DNA of 64,000 nucleotides from Artemia franciscana (Eukaryota > Arthropoda > Branchiopoda > Anostraca > Artemiidae), in the NCBI RefSeq assembly GCF_032884065.1, contig NC_088867.1, positions 43,538,241 through 43,602,240 on the forward strand, read 5' to 3'. Shown in pieces: positions 24,729-37,135 of this stretch (position 1 is the stretch's first letter; every line of letters begins with the position of its first letter). Both the position numbers and the translations under genes were made by a program. The notes beneath the pieces are model-generated. The model was not told the DNA's origin and made no database searches. It saw only the letters and a program-made list of their open reading frames with translations.

Positions 24729-26030
24729 TGTAGCATATATACCACAAGAATAGTATCTCCATACCCTCTCTGGAATGGCCTACTTCCTCTTAGCTTTAAT
24801 GGTCCAGAAAGATTTGTTTGTTGTTCACTGTGATAATATTGTCAACATTTGGCCATTTCAAAGTTAATCAGCCATTTCAATTTACTTTAAATACTTTAGT
24901 CTTGACTATCCTTTGTCTGGAAAGTCTAGAATTCTTGAAATATGTATGTCCTACTTAGGATTATAAGAAATTTGTGACACAAAGGAATTTAACATATTTT
25001 ACTAGTATTTTGGGTGAGATAGGGTTAAAAAAACAGCAGGGGGTTTCAAGAATTTTAAGAAGATTATTGTCATTATATTTGACTTGGAAGAATTTACATT
25101 TGTATGTAAATTCTTAGCTTTGTCCAAAATATAGGTAGGATTTTGATTGGGCCACTTTCAATATTTCTCTTACATACTTCAAGAATCAGCAGGCAATCTA
25201 CATATTAATGCCTGTGAGGAAATCTCTTACCAATTTCAATAACCAATCCTAGATATAAAAGTGGTCCTAACAAGGTTCCTTAAGAATTCTGCCAAGTGGG
25301 GATAGGATCAGAGAAAACATTTTTGTATTTTATACCTTGGGATCTATTTGAAAGAAAACAAATACAAAATTGACTAAAAAAGGGTTTACTTCAAAGTTAA
25401 TCAGTTATGAACAAATTAGGAGGTTGTGATCAACCAATTCAAATGCTTATCTAGCTTCAATTCAGTAAAACTAAAACTGATTTTTTTTTTTTCATGTGAA
25501 CTATTTATTAGAAACAACAACTATCAAACTCTCTTGTTGTTAAAAAAGCACCCATAAATTTAGCAACTATTTTCATCAACCTTGTTGAAATGCCAATTGG
25601 TTCTGATCAGTTTTACATGTTTAGTGAAGTTTCAACAGAGTCGCCTATGTTATAATAGGACCTGTTGCTTTCTGTTGAAAATTTTGATAAGGTTACTACA
25701 AAATATTCTCAAAAGAAATGAATTAGAAGTCAATATCTATGTTTGAATTTGGCTCAAGGAACATTTTTAGTCAGCCTGGTATTCTAATAAACAAGGCAAG
25801 AATTTTTGAATATTGGTTCTAACATTGTACTGTCAAATCATATGTATATATAATGAAATTTGCTTATTACAATTTTTAAAAAATAATATTATACCCTAAT
25901 TTTTAGTTTCCAGTTTCTTTTCCACTGGTTTTAGTTTTGAAAATGTAATTCCAATTATGTAAATACAATTTTAAGCCATATCAATGGTTTTTTTTTTAAA
26001 TTCAGGAGATATTGCCTATCACAAATATTT
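24728..26030. other. No gene recognised
   Basis: AT-rich, no long open frames, no recognisable repeat structure by eye. Confidence 0.45.
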
Positions 26031-26610
26031 GAAACCTTATAAATTGGGTCTGAGCAAATTTGTTAAGCTAAAAACAGGCCTGTTTTTCTTGTAGGCTAGG
26101 CTACTTTGTTTAAGCAGAAGCTTCATTTTTTAAGGCTTCACTTTTATAAAACAAAGGTTTCTTAAGGTCAGTACTCTCCAGAGAGAGGAGTGGAGGTAAG
26201 TATTTCAAAATACATTCCCAGGACATACTTTTGTCTCTAGACCAATCCCTAGAAGTTTTATTTTCCCATGATGACCCCTTTCCAAGATGGCAAAAAGTGG
26301 CTAAAATAGAATCTTAACCTGACACCTCATAAATTGGGATTAACCACAGTTGTGAAGCTGAAAAGTTTTCTTGTTGCCTACTTTACTTAAGCAGAAGACC
26401 CTTTTGCAAGGTATCACTTTCATATTACAAAGATTTTTGAAGTTCTTCAGAGGTCACTGCCCAATAGAGGGGGATGAAGTGGATATGGGTATTTCAAAAT
26501 ACTTTCCCAGGGTATGGGCCTCCTAGGCTATATTCTGTAGACCCATCCCTGAAAGTTTTGTTTTCCTAACCTAACCACTTCCTAAGATGGTAATAAATAG
26601 CTGAACTAAA
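26030..26610 (+). repeat. Repeat F, two diverged tandem units
   Basis: The unit of about 295 bp begins CTTATAAATTGGG and CTCATAAATTGGG (26036 and 26326) and ends with AGTTTTATTTTCC and AGTTTTGTTTTCC then CCAAGATGG and CTAAGATGG. Related sequence recurs inverted at 35100-35345 and 35480-35590. Confidence 0.6.
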
Positions 26611-27295
26611 ATATTAACTTTTTTTGAAGCTTGTCCTGTTTATTGGGTGGATGAGTTAATGAGAAAATTCACTAAGCCTATCTAGACCTACTCTTCTTTT
26701 GTTATTAGGCTAATGTTTACTTGGGAAAAATTTATAAACGGTAATGATGTCATATCCATTCAGACCAGCACAAAACAAGTATAGTCTCTAACAAATCAAA
26801 TAGGTTGGCCTAACCTCTAAATTCAATTCCAGAGGAACAAGGAAGACCAAAATCACACTTGAGCTTTTTAAAAGTTTTTGGTTTACCAAAGCGAAAAGAT
26901 TTGCTAGATCCACTAAATAAAACTTCTAAGTTAGCCTATATTGCAATCCTTTAACACATGCCTGCCTATTCCGAAAATTTGCTTCAGAAGTTACTAGTGA
27001 AGTAAATGTATTAAATATGTCTAAAAAGTATTTTGATTTTAAAGATGGCATGCGTAGTGCAATAGGACAACAGCCACTACAGCCGTTTAAATAATTATTT
27101 CTTTAAAAGAAATTTCAATGGAAGCTGTTTTCAATTTGTTTAATTTTACAGCCATCTATTATTCAACGATATATCCATTTAGGATTTTCAGCCTTTGAAT
27201 TGTCGATAATTTAGCTATGAAAGAACTTGACCCTCTTTTGATAGTTAGAAATGTCTTTGCAGCAACCAGAAGACTTGGAAAGAAAAATTTACATT
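26610..27295. other. No gene recognised
   Basis: AT-rich, apparently unique. Confidence 0.4.
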
Positions 27296-28992
27296 ATAAT
27301 GAAAAAAGAAATCACCAATGCAACAGCACAAACGCGTAAAAAAAGACAGAAGGAGAAAAGGAAGACTGTTTTCCTACATTAGTGATTAATATAGATCAGT
27401 ACTTGAACGAGGCCTTAACCCTACTCATCCATACAATTACATTGGTCAAACAGCATAACCATACACAATCAACCATAAAGAATAATCCATGGACAGGCAG
27501 TCGTGTCGTAAGCAAGTATAAGTCGTCATTTACCAAATATTAAAAATAGTAAAAAAAGACAAATAATTCAGAGACAACAACCCAACACAAGGGCTCATCA
27601 GGAGAATACACACTTGCCCATAGGGTTTCCAAAGAACTCATTTCGGTCAAAGGTCAACTATAAGAAATAGTTACGTAACAGCATTACATTCAGGCAACTG
27701 GTGTCTGCCAGTTATAAAAATTTGGATACAAAGAACACAATTGCGTACAATTATGATTTTTGGAATTAAAAAGTTTTTACCCTTTGTACCCACACCTTGC
27801 AGATTACAAAAAATGAGTGTACTTTGCAGATTCCGCATTTTTTTTTCCTCATTTTTTTTGGAAAAAATCCAATAATCTGTTGAAATATTACAGTATATTT
27901 CATTGTCCTAGCATTATTGATGATCTGGCTTCAAGAGGCATAAGAACTCACCTTCAGCACGTTCCAAGTCACTCAGGTATAACTGGTAACCATCAGTCGG
28001 AGGGAACTGTAGAAAATACTTTAAATATTGACCAGCCAAGTTGGAAACCAATCTCCATTAGAGAAATATACTCCTAGAAATTATCAAAAGGTATTGTTAA
28101 ATAAGAATAATCCAATTTTATCTCCCTTCCCCAATAAACACCTTTCTAAAATTTAACATAGAATTCAGTCTGGCTCAAATGGGCTAAATTTTCAGGTGTT
28201 TTCATACCAGTTCCTTAATTCATATGGCTCAGTTCATTCTTCCCCTCTTTGCAGGTATTGTAATTTAAAAAGCGATAAAATTTACCATTGCCTATTTAAA
28301 TGTTATACACTGACGTCTACATAGTATGCTTTGCAATTTAAACTGTTCAAGTGCTTCAAACACCACGAAATCTCAATATCAGCTAAAAATCTATTTGACT
28401 ATACCTGTGCACAGAGCTCAGAGCTCATTATCTATTTCCTTATATTTCGACTCCTAGAATCAAAAGATTTACTGAAAGAAATCTGAGCAGATTCAAGATA
28501 GATAAGAAGCAACCAATTCAGTATCTCACGGAGTTCATCTCACAGATGAACAAATGTTTATCTCACAGAGTGAATAAAAAGGAAAAGGGCTGAATAGTCT
28601 CAACAGAAAAGCCATCGTTTGCTGAAACAGAAGAAGAATCACATGCAGGAAAACGCGTATAGATTATAAGAATAGAAACCTTGGAAAAGCTATTAATTGC
28701 AATTATATTTCGAGTGTTGTCTAGCAAAAGTTGTAAAAGGATTCGTGGACAGTCATGCCAACTGAAAAGGGACCAAAATGAAATTCTGAAAATAATTTTT
28801 TTAAATTGTAAAACATCACTACGTCAATGTATCATTCCAATAAGCCAATCACTTAACTTTATCACCCGCACCCTCTCCTAACATTCATAGCTTAATTATA
28901 ATTATACATAGCTTAATAATTCCTAACATATATAGCTTTAATTTTTTTTCACGTGTTTGTGCTGTTGCATTGGTGATTTTTTTTTTCATTAT
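27296..28992. mobile_element. Segment bounded by ~45-50 bp inverted repeats, enclosing LINE debris
   Basis: The left arm 27296-27341 and right arm 28942-28992 share, in inverted orientation, AATCACCAATGCAACAGCAC and AAAC(G/A)CGT plus flanking A runs, with only two or three differences. The 1.7-kb interior holds an RNase H-type LINE fragment (27900-28560). It may be a TIR element that received the LINE, or two opposed copies of one short repeat. Confidence 0.6.
27900..28560 (+). mobile_element. Non-LTR retrotransposon RNase H and zinc-knuckle tail
   Basis: IDDLASRGIRTHLQHVPSHS followed by GITGNHQSEG is the last RNase H motif (VPSHSGI.GNE.AD) of I/Jockey-type LINEs, with the GNE/AD residues altered. 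About 80 codons on, in another frame, SPLCRYCNLKSDKIYHCLFKC gives the CxxC...HxxxxC knuckle normally found after RNase H. Several frame changes and stops show decay. Confidence 0.75.
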
Positions 28993-29254
28993 ATGTTTCA
29001 TGCATTTTACTACAAGTCACTCTTCTATTCAAATAAATTCAATGATAGAGAAGCAACGCCGACAAAATAAAAATGGAAGAGTACATGGAAAATTCATAAT
29101 GTTGGCTATACGCTTGCATATGGAGGGTCGAACGGTAAAGGAAAGTAAAGCACTCTTAGAGGTGATTTTAGTGAGTATTTTAGGATTGCTAAAAGTTAGT
29201 CTTTATAATTTTTGCTTCTGAATAGGACTGGCCAAAATATGCGTATTATGGAGT

Positions 29255-29317
29255 AGGGGTAGAGTAAGGTGAAGCTTTACTCTACCCCTCTTATATCATT
29301 CTTAGGAATGATATAAG
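29255..29317. repeat. Two adjacent perfect hairpins
   Basis: Stem 1 is AGGGGTAGAGTAA and its complement (255-267 and 277-289 of the 29-kb block), with a 9-base loop. Stem 2, starting at the next base, is CTTATATCATTC and its complement around TTAG. Both stems are perfect. Confidence 0.85.
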
Positions 29318-29756
29318 ATAAGTACTTTAGGAGTTTTTAGAGCTGTTTTCAGAATTTCATTGTGTTGCTTTTAGTTGGCCCCACTATATGGTAATACCAT
29401 CATAAAGGTCACCACAATAGAATTAAAATTAATAAAGGCACGGAAACAAGTTTCCAGGGTAACTGGACTATCAGGCAGGCTAAATAATAAAGAATAAACG
29501 CAGCCTAGATACTTTTATTCCTTTAATTTTTTTCAACAATTCCTTTAATATTTTTGCATTCCCCTTTTGTGGTTTATTTTCTTCTGATTGCTTATTTTTT
29601 GTTAAAGGGACAAATTTGATGAGCTATTCCTGTATTGTAAAATGCAAATGTTCTGCAAATATAATTAGAATATGCAGTATATTTTGCTTCTACTAAACAG
29701 TTTCTGTAGAGCTGTCAGCCCAATTGACAAATTACTAGACAGCAGAAATAGTTTTT

Positions 29757-32248
29757 ATGGCACTTGATATTAACCAAGTGACATATAGCAATCGCAAAAT
29801 CTGTCGGTCTGTCTATCTGTCTGTCGGTCCCGGTTTTGCTACTTTAGGCACTTCCAGGTAAGCTAGGACGATGAAATTTGGCAAGCGTATCAGGGACCAG
29901 ACCAGATTAAATTAGAAATAGTCATTTTCCCGATTGGACCATCTGGGGGGAGTGGGGGGCCGGTTAATAGCGAAAAAATAGAAAAAAAGAAGTATTTTTA
30001 ACTTATGAGCGGGTGATGGGATCTAAATGAAATTTCATGTTTGGAATGATATTGTGTCTAAGAGCTCTTATTTTAAATCCCGACCGGATCTGATGACATT
30101 GAGGGGAGTTGGAGGGGGGGGGAAACCTAAAATCTTGGAAAACACTTAGAGTGGAGGGATCGAGATGAAACTTGATGGACAAAATAAGCACAAGTATCAG
30201 ATACATGATTGACATAATCGAAACGAATCTGTTCTCTTTGGGGTAGTTGGGGGGATGAGTGGGTAATTCTTAAAAATTAGAAAAAATGAGGTAATTTTAA
30301 CTTACGAACGGGTGATCGGATCTCAATAAAATTTGATGTTTAGAAGGATATCGTGTCTTAGAGCACTTATTTTAAATCCCGACCGGATCTGGTGACATTG
30401 GGGGGGGGGGGGTTGGGATGGGGAAACCTAAAACTTGGAAAACACTTAGAGTGGAGGGATCGGGATGTAACTTAGTGGGAAAAATAAACACAAGTCCTAG
30501 ATAGATGATTGACATAAACAGAACAGATCCGCTCTCTTTGGGGTAGTTGGGGGGGGGTTATCTCTGAAAAATTAGAAAAAATGAGGTATTTTTAACTTAC
30601 GAACGGGTGATCTGATAACAATGAAATTTGATATTTAGAAGGAAATCATGGCTCAGAGCTCTTATTTTAAACCCGACCGGATCTGGTGACATTGGGGGTG
30701 GGGAGTTGGGAGGGGGAAACCTAAAATTTGGAAAACACTTAGAGTGGAGGGATCGGGATAAAACTTGGTGGGAAAAATAATCACGAGTCCTAGATACTTG
30801 ATTGACATAACCGGAACGGATCTGCTCTCTTTGGGGTAGTTGGGGAGGGGTTAATTCCGAAAAATTAGAAAAAATGAGGTATTTTTAACTTACGAACGGG
30901 TGATCGGATCTCAATGAAATTTGATATTTAGAAGGATATCGTGTCTCAAAGCTATTATTTCAAATCCTGACCGGATCTGGTGACATTAGGGGAAGTTTGG
31001 GGTGGGGGAACCTAAAATCATGGAAAACGCTTAGATTGGAGGGATCAGGATGAAATTTGGTGGGTAAAATAAGCAGAAGTCTTACATACGTGATTTACAT
31101 AATTGGAACGGATCCGCTCTATTGGTGGGGGGAGGTAATTCTAAAAAATAAGAAAAAATGACGTATTTTTAACTTACGAAGGAGCGATCGGATCTTCATA
31201 AAACTTCCTATTTAGAAAGGCCTCGTAACTCAGATCTCTTAATTTAAATCTCTACCGGATCAGGCGTGATTTGGGGGGGGGATAGTTGGGGGGACCGCAA
31301 ATCTTAGAAAATACTTAAAGCGGTGAGACCAGGATGAAACTGGATGGGAAGAATAGAAACCTGTCTAAGATACGTGACTAACATAACCGGACCGGATCTG
31401 CTCTCGTTGGTGGAATCGGGGGGGGGGGGGGGTAATTTTGAAAATTGACGTATTTGTAACTTACGAAAGGGTAACCAGACCTTAATAAAATTTGATATTT
31501 AGAAGGATCTTGTGCTTTAAAGTTCTAATTTTAAATTCCGACCAGATCCTGTGATATTGGGGCGAGTTAGAGGGGAAAACCAGAATTCTTGGAAAACGTG
31601 AAAATTGGGGTATTTTTATCTTACGAATCGGATCTTAATGAAATTTGGTTTTTAGAAGGAATTCATGTCTCAGAGCTCTTATTTAAAATCCCGACAAGAT
31701 CTTTTGACATTGGGGGGAGTTGGGGGGTGAAATCTTGGAAAAACACTTGGAGTGGAGGAATCGGGATGAAGCTTGGTGGATAGAATAAACAAATGTCCTT
31801 AATACGTGATTGACAGAATCATACTTGATTTGCTCTCTTTGGGGGAGTTGGGGAGAGGGGTTCAGTGATTTGGCGAGTTTGGTGCTTCTGGACGTGCTAG
31901 GACGATGAAAATTGGTAGGCATGTCAGAGAGCTGCACAATTTGACTTGATAAAGTCGTTTTTCCAGATTCGACCATCTGGGGGGCTAAAGGGGAGAGGAA
32001 AAATTAGAAAAAATTAGGTATTTATAACTTACAAGTGGGTTATCGGATCTTAATGAATGTTGATATTTAGAAAGACATCGTGACTCAGAGCTCTTATTTT
32101 AAATCCTGACCGGCATGAAGCCTCTTATTTTCATTTTTAAATCAATCTATTGATTCATAGAATTTTGTTAGAGCTTATAGCATATGATCTCTTGGCTCTT
32201 AGCTCTTCTCGCCTCGTCACAAGTGCCATATGAGCTCTTAGCTCTTGT
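29757..32248 (-). mobile_element. Repeat B, long inverted copy with seven to eight internal units
   Basis: Reverse complement of the 10.1-kb copy with the same termini: the terminal stem-loop at 29761-29780, the CTGTCGGTCTGTC microsatellite, tandem units at about 30125, 30425, 30718, 31010, 31305, 31570 and 31730, and the GAGCTCTTAGCTCTTG terminus near 32248. It is about 640 bp longer than the other copy because of extra units. Apparent open frames are read through repeat units only. Confidence 0.8.
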
Positions 32249-34970
32249 TTTTTTCAGTAGTTTCTTTATGGTTTATTTGAAAAAGGTAAAATTTGGCTAG
32301 AGCAGGCTCGTCATGTCAAAATAGGACAAAACGGTAAAGGTACACATTAGTTCCCCGTGTAAGGTAAGGTTTCTTATTTTCGCGAAGATTTTTTTTAAGA
32401 AGCGTCTTAGAATCAAATTACTAGAACAGTTTAATAATAAGATAAAAAACAACAAAAGCGTCTTGGACGTAAAATCGCTTGAAAGCTTTATGTCAGTCTA
32501 CCCATCAAATATGTTTAATTTTTCTCTTCTTCTTCTGTTATCCGGAACGTCCAAAGAGATGAACATTCTACGAGGATAGCTGTTCATTGAGCAAATTAAA
32601 ATATTCTATGAATTTTTACCGAGTGTTATTGACCAGGGTTTTATGATTATAGTATGTATGACAAAAATAAAAAATTATAAGTGAATAATAAAATTAAATA
32701 GCCGAAAAAACTAAATGTAATGCCAGACAGAGGACAAGAAAGATACGAAAATAAGCAGATATTTCAACAAGGACCTTTATCAATTCGTTTTCAGGGCTAA
32801 AAAAAAACAGAAGAAAAATTAACCTTTTTAAGTAGATACAAACAGAACAGAGGAAACACTTAATCAAATAAAACAAGAAAAAAAAAAGCAAGAATACATG
32901 AAGGACCATTCACCATGGGTAAGAATTCTCTCCTTAGTAATTGACTTAGCTTGCTTACTGACATTTTAAGTTAAACTGAGGAAAAATATTAGCTGAAGTT
33001 TTTAATATTAAGATATTGTAAATGGGGTTCATTGGAATATCTCTAATATCTCAATTAAAAGCAAGGTCACTCTGAATTTTTCAATTTCGATCACCTTCCT
33101 AAGAGATTGTGCTAACCCATTTGGTATAGATATTCAAGTTGCCTTAGCAAAAACATCTAAATGATCTTGATCTCGAAAATATGAGGGGCCAAAGCAGAAT
33201 CAAAATCATGAAGTCTTTTGTCAATACAGTCGTTCAAAATCCAGATTGTTTAATTTTTTACAAGGCACCTTTAATATCTACAGAAAATGGCTTATCACAA
33301 GCCAAATTAGTCAAACACTTGGAAAACTATAGGTTCTTTCACTATTTTAGCTCTATGACTATGTATATTGGTTCTACTGCCCTAGCAATGACGCATAGAC
33401 GGATAATAGATAGACATATCTATTAACAAATGAGCTAACCTCCTTTTTATACAATCCTAATAAGGGGGGGGGGAATTAATGCCAGGTTTGCTTCTCACTC
33501 AATTGGACTATCTGTCTTGGCTTTTTCTACAATTAACCATGACTTGATGCCGATAACTATTCCATTTTAATTTTAGTCAATTGAAATAAATCAAAATACA
33601 TAAACAGAGGTGATATAAATGCATCTAAATTCAAAATGGGAGATAGCTAGTTTCGATAGCCTAAGAAATTCAATAAATTTAGCTACGATTCTGACAGTTT
33701 TTTAAGTTTAGGTCTAAGTTGGGGGGGGGGGTAGCATTTCTCTCCGCATTTTTCCTCGCCTAGACTAACCACGGATACTTTGAAGCATAGATAAACTTTT
33801 CATATTTCTGTTTCTTAGGGGAGTTATTATACAAACGAACACTTTTCTCGTGCTTCTTTAATCTGTATTATTATTGACTTACGTTTCCTTAGAAAATTTG
33901 CTCAGCCAATCAATAATCACATCACTAATGAATATATGAATTCATGTGATCTCTATGGATTTTTCCTAGACACAAAATTAGCAATCGGCATAAAATATGT
34001 TACATTCCTATAAATTTCTTAAACACAGAATGTACTCGTTTCTTTAGTACTCAATTTTAAATCGGACGAGGTACGACTCAGGTAACCTAGCTCTGATTTC
34101 AAATTTGCCGATAGTTTATCATTTTGTTTACAAATCTGAAGTGGAAGCGCAAGATTCAATATGAATTATAGAACGACCTCGAAAAGTCGTACCTGAGCTT
34201 GGAAACCTCTGTGCTATAGGCATATAATGACCAGATTTCTGGGGTTCATGTTACAGGTTATTAAATCTTGACTTCGAGTGTCTCTAAGTAGCATTTATAG
34301 ATCTAAAAATTCATGTTAGTATTTACTGGTTGTACGGCATTACTGGTAGTACGATAAGACTAGTGAGTTACATCGTAAATAAGTTTGCCATTTATTTTGG
34401 TCTTAATGACTTTTCAGGGGTCAAAAATAATTTTTTTTCCTACAGCGGTTCAAATGGCTAAAAACTGAAAAAAGGTCTTGCATAATAATTGAGTTTTTTT
34501 TACATGATCTAAAAAATGGTTAATAGCAATAATAATAACTATTAAAATTGTCAGTTGACAATCAAAGCTAAACGATAATAGTCGCCCCTGACCTAAAGTT
34601 TCAAATTACATTCAAACTGCCATCTATTATTTTAACTAAATATTTATTTTGAGTTTAAGAGGCATGGTTAAAACTATTTCTAGCTTAAAGGAATCCAGCT
34701 TTCTTAAAAAAGGTAGATACGCCTGTTCATAGCAGTAAGATTTAGTCACGTTTAATTATTAATATCAGAAGGGATGGTAAAAATGGTTTTTAGAGAGAAA
34801 TTTTCAGAATGTCTTAATATAGGCCTAGGCTATAAGCAGGGCATCCACTATACCCAAATTTCCGGGGATTTTCCCGAAAATCTATGTGTCTTCACGAAAA
34901 ATTTGGGGTAAAATTCTAGTTAATTGACTTCTTACTATCTCAGAGAGGGAGAGGGTTGAGGTTATGGTCA
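32249..34970. other. No gene recognised
   Basis: Apparently single-copy AT-rich DNA. Open frames at 32694-32909 (minus) and 33181-33426 (plus) are of biased composition and lack family signatures or clear splice sites. Confidence 0.45.
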
Positions 34971-34974
34971 TAGA

Positions 34975-35105
34975 AGGTCGCAAGAGGGCTCATTCTAACG
35001 GAAATGAAAAGTTCTAGTGCCCCTTTTAAGTGACAAAAAAATTGGACAGCACTTGGCCATCTCCCACGCTCACTTTTTTCCAAAGTCAACAGATCAAAAT
35101 TTTGA
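34975..35105 (+). repeat. Repeat A middle fragment
   Basis: GAGGGCTCATTCTAACGGAA, GAAAAGTTCTAGTGCC and AAAGTCAACAGATCAAAAT match the centre of repeat A. Confidence 0.75.
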
Positions 35106-35590
35106 GAATGTAACTTTCAGGGATGAATCTACAGACTAAAGTATGTCCTGGGAAGGTATTCTGAAGCAACTACCTCCACTCCTTCTCCTTCTATTGGGCC
35201 TTGACTTTTGATGACCTTTAAAAATATGTGTGTTATAAAAGTGAAGCATTGAAAAATAGATCTACTTAATTGAAGTACAACAAAATTGTTTTCAGCTTCA
35301 TAACTTTGCTCAATTCCATTTTATAAGGTTTTAAAGATATGCAAATACATTTCCTAAATTTTGAAAAAAAACAGCAACATTGATATGGCTAAAAATTCTA
35401 CTCGAATAACAGGGATTGCATTTTCAGAACTAAAGGCAGAGAAAAAGCAACTAGGCAGAGAATAAATAATTAATTTCAATTGGTATAGACCTGTCATGTA
35501 GGCAAATTTCAGGGTCGTCTAGAGAGAGAAGGAGTAGAGGTGGGTATATTAAATACTTTCCAGGGACATACTTTAGCCTATATAATTACC
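35100..35590 (-). repeat. Repeat F, inverted partial units
   Basis: Carries the complement of the 26-kb unit (CAACTACCTCCACTCC, GTGAAGCATTGAAAAAT, TTTTATAAGGTTTTAAAG). A second partial unit at 35480-35590 runs the other way. Confidence 0.45.
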
Positions 35591-36367
35591 ACAATTTTTC
35601 ACTACTCTCTTTTTTGTTAATATTCATCTCCTGCATTACTTTGCATTAAAATCAGACAAATACAATTTAAGTGTAAACAATTCTTTATGTGTTCACACAA
35701 CTATTATTTTCCTGAATTTAGATTAGCATAAACCATTTCTTATGCAGTATTCCACGTTCTATAAGATTCTTATATTAACATCATTTGTGGTCAAGACAAT
35801 CTTGACAAGATTACTTGAAGTCATTTAATGGAACATTAAGTTGGAATTTGAAATTGAACTTGTAATGAAGGAGAATTGTTTTGAAAGCCAGATTATGAGT
35901 TTGAATTTTGTTTTCTTTTCCTTTTTTTTTGGTTTTGGACATATTCTATCATGGTTGCAATCAAAGCTGCTGCCTAGTAAAGAGTGAACAACTGCCCATA
36001 GTAACCAAAGTTAAAAAACAGTGAAAAAAAACTGCCTAGTGAAAAAAATACCATTTGATTATGATTCAGGAATGGTTACTATTATTTTGGTTCATCTTAA
36101 AAAGTAAAAGTCCATTGTGAAAAATTTATGGTGATCTTGAAAAAAGCCTGAAAGCCCTCAAAAATGGCATCAGATGAAAATGAAAAGTATACCATTGGAA
36201 TCAACATGGTCTAAATCTTCTACAGCAAAATTACAGTCCCCCTCCTTGAACAGCAAGGAAAATTGGTATTACTGATCTGTCTCCTGTTTTTCTAGCCTAG
36301 TGGGCTACCAGAACATTGTAGACATATTTTTTATAGCTCATATAAAAGATTCTGCCCATATCTATAC

Positions 36368-37135
36368 AACAGTGGATTCAGGGGGGAGGGTGCAGGGGGA
36401 GCTTGCCTCCCCTTGATGCAGTGGTGGATTTGTGGTTGGGACTGCTTGCTCTGGTTTGTGCTGGGATGAAACTTATTTTTTTTTGTAATTGATTTTTAAT
36501 AGTTTAGTCTTTAATAGGTTTCTAAGTATTAAAATTGTTTATTTTGCAAGCAAGTTCAGAAACAGGTTTTAGCCACTTTGTGCAGTCTCTGTTAGATTTC
36601 ACTAATGTTGTATACTGCCAAAAAGCATTGAATTAGATATAAGTTTATCAAGGGAATCTGTCTGTAATATCACAAAAGCCAACTGGCAGGCAAAAATCTT
36701 CATTTCAAAATAACAAGGAGGGAAATTTTAAATCCCAACTTCTTTAGGCTGTCAAAATAATGTTTCAGGTTTGTGCTGTCATAACAAGGTTGAAAAGCAA
36801 AATATTTACTTCTTTTTACTGTTAAAATTTGTTATCAAGTGTTATCAAAATTTGTAGTTTGTTATCAATTTTTTTGGCTGTCTGTTGGTTTTTTGGGTTT
36901 GCTTTTTTTTTTAAGCAGGTTGGTTTTCACAACATAGTTGTTTTTTAAGGGAATTGTGCAACAGAAAGTATGAGAAGTGCAAAAGCTATTAATTTAAGTT
37001 TTGGATTTTGGTGAAGAAACAGTGGCTACTTTACTGCCTATTTTCATCTAATGAAAGCTCCACATTATATGACATATCAACTCCTCTGTTCATTCTAAAA
37101 TATTGAAATAAAGGCCAAACTCTTTAGAACTTTAA
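36368..37135 (-). mobile_element. Repeat C, uninterrupted copy (empty site for repeat B)
   Basis: The reverse complement aligns with 9840-10098 plus 11952-12480. At the position of the repeat B insertion it has an A10 tract followed by GCAAACCC (near 36913 on the plus strand as GGGTTTGC then T10). Its outer end contains CAGTGGATTCAGGGGGG and CAGTGGTGGATTTGTGG. Confidence 0.75.

Noticed and set aside
22869-24740. Target-site duplication around the TIR segment
   Set aside because: The flanking eight bases on the two sides do not match well enough by eye.
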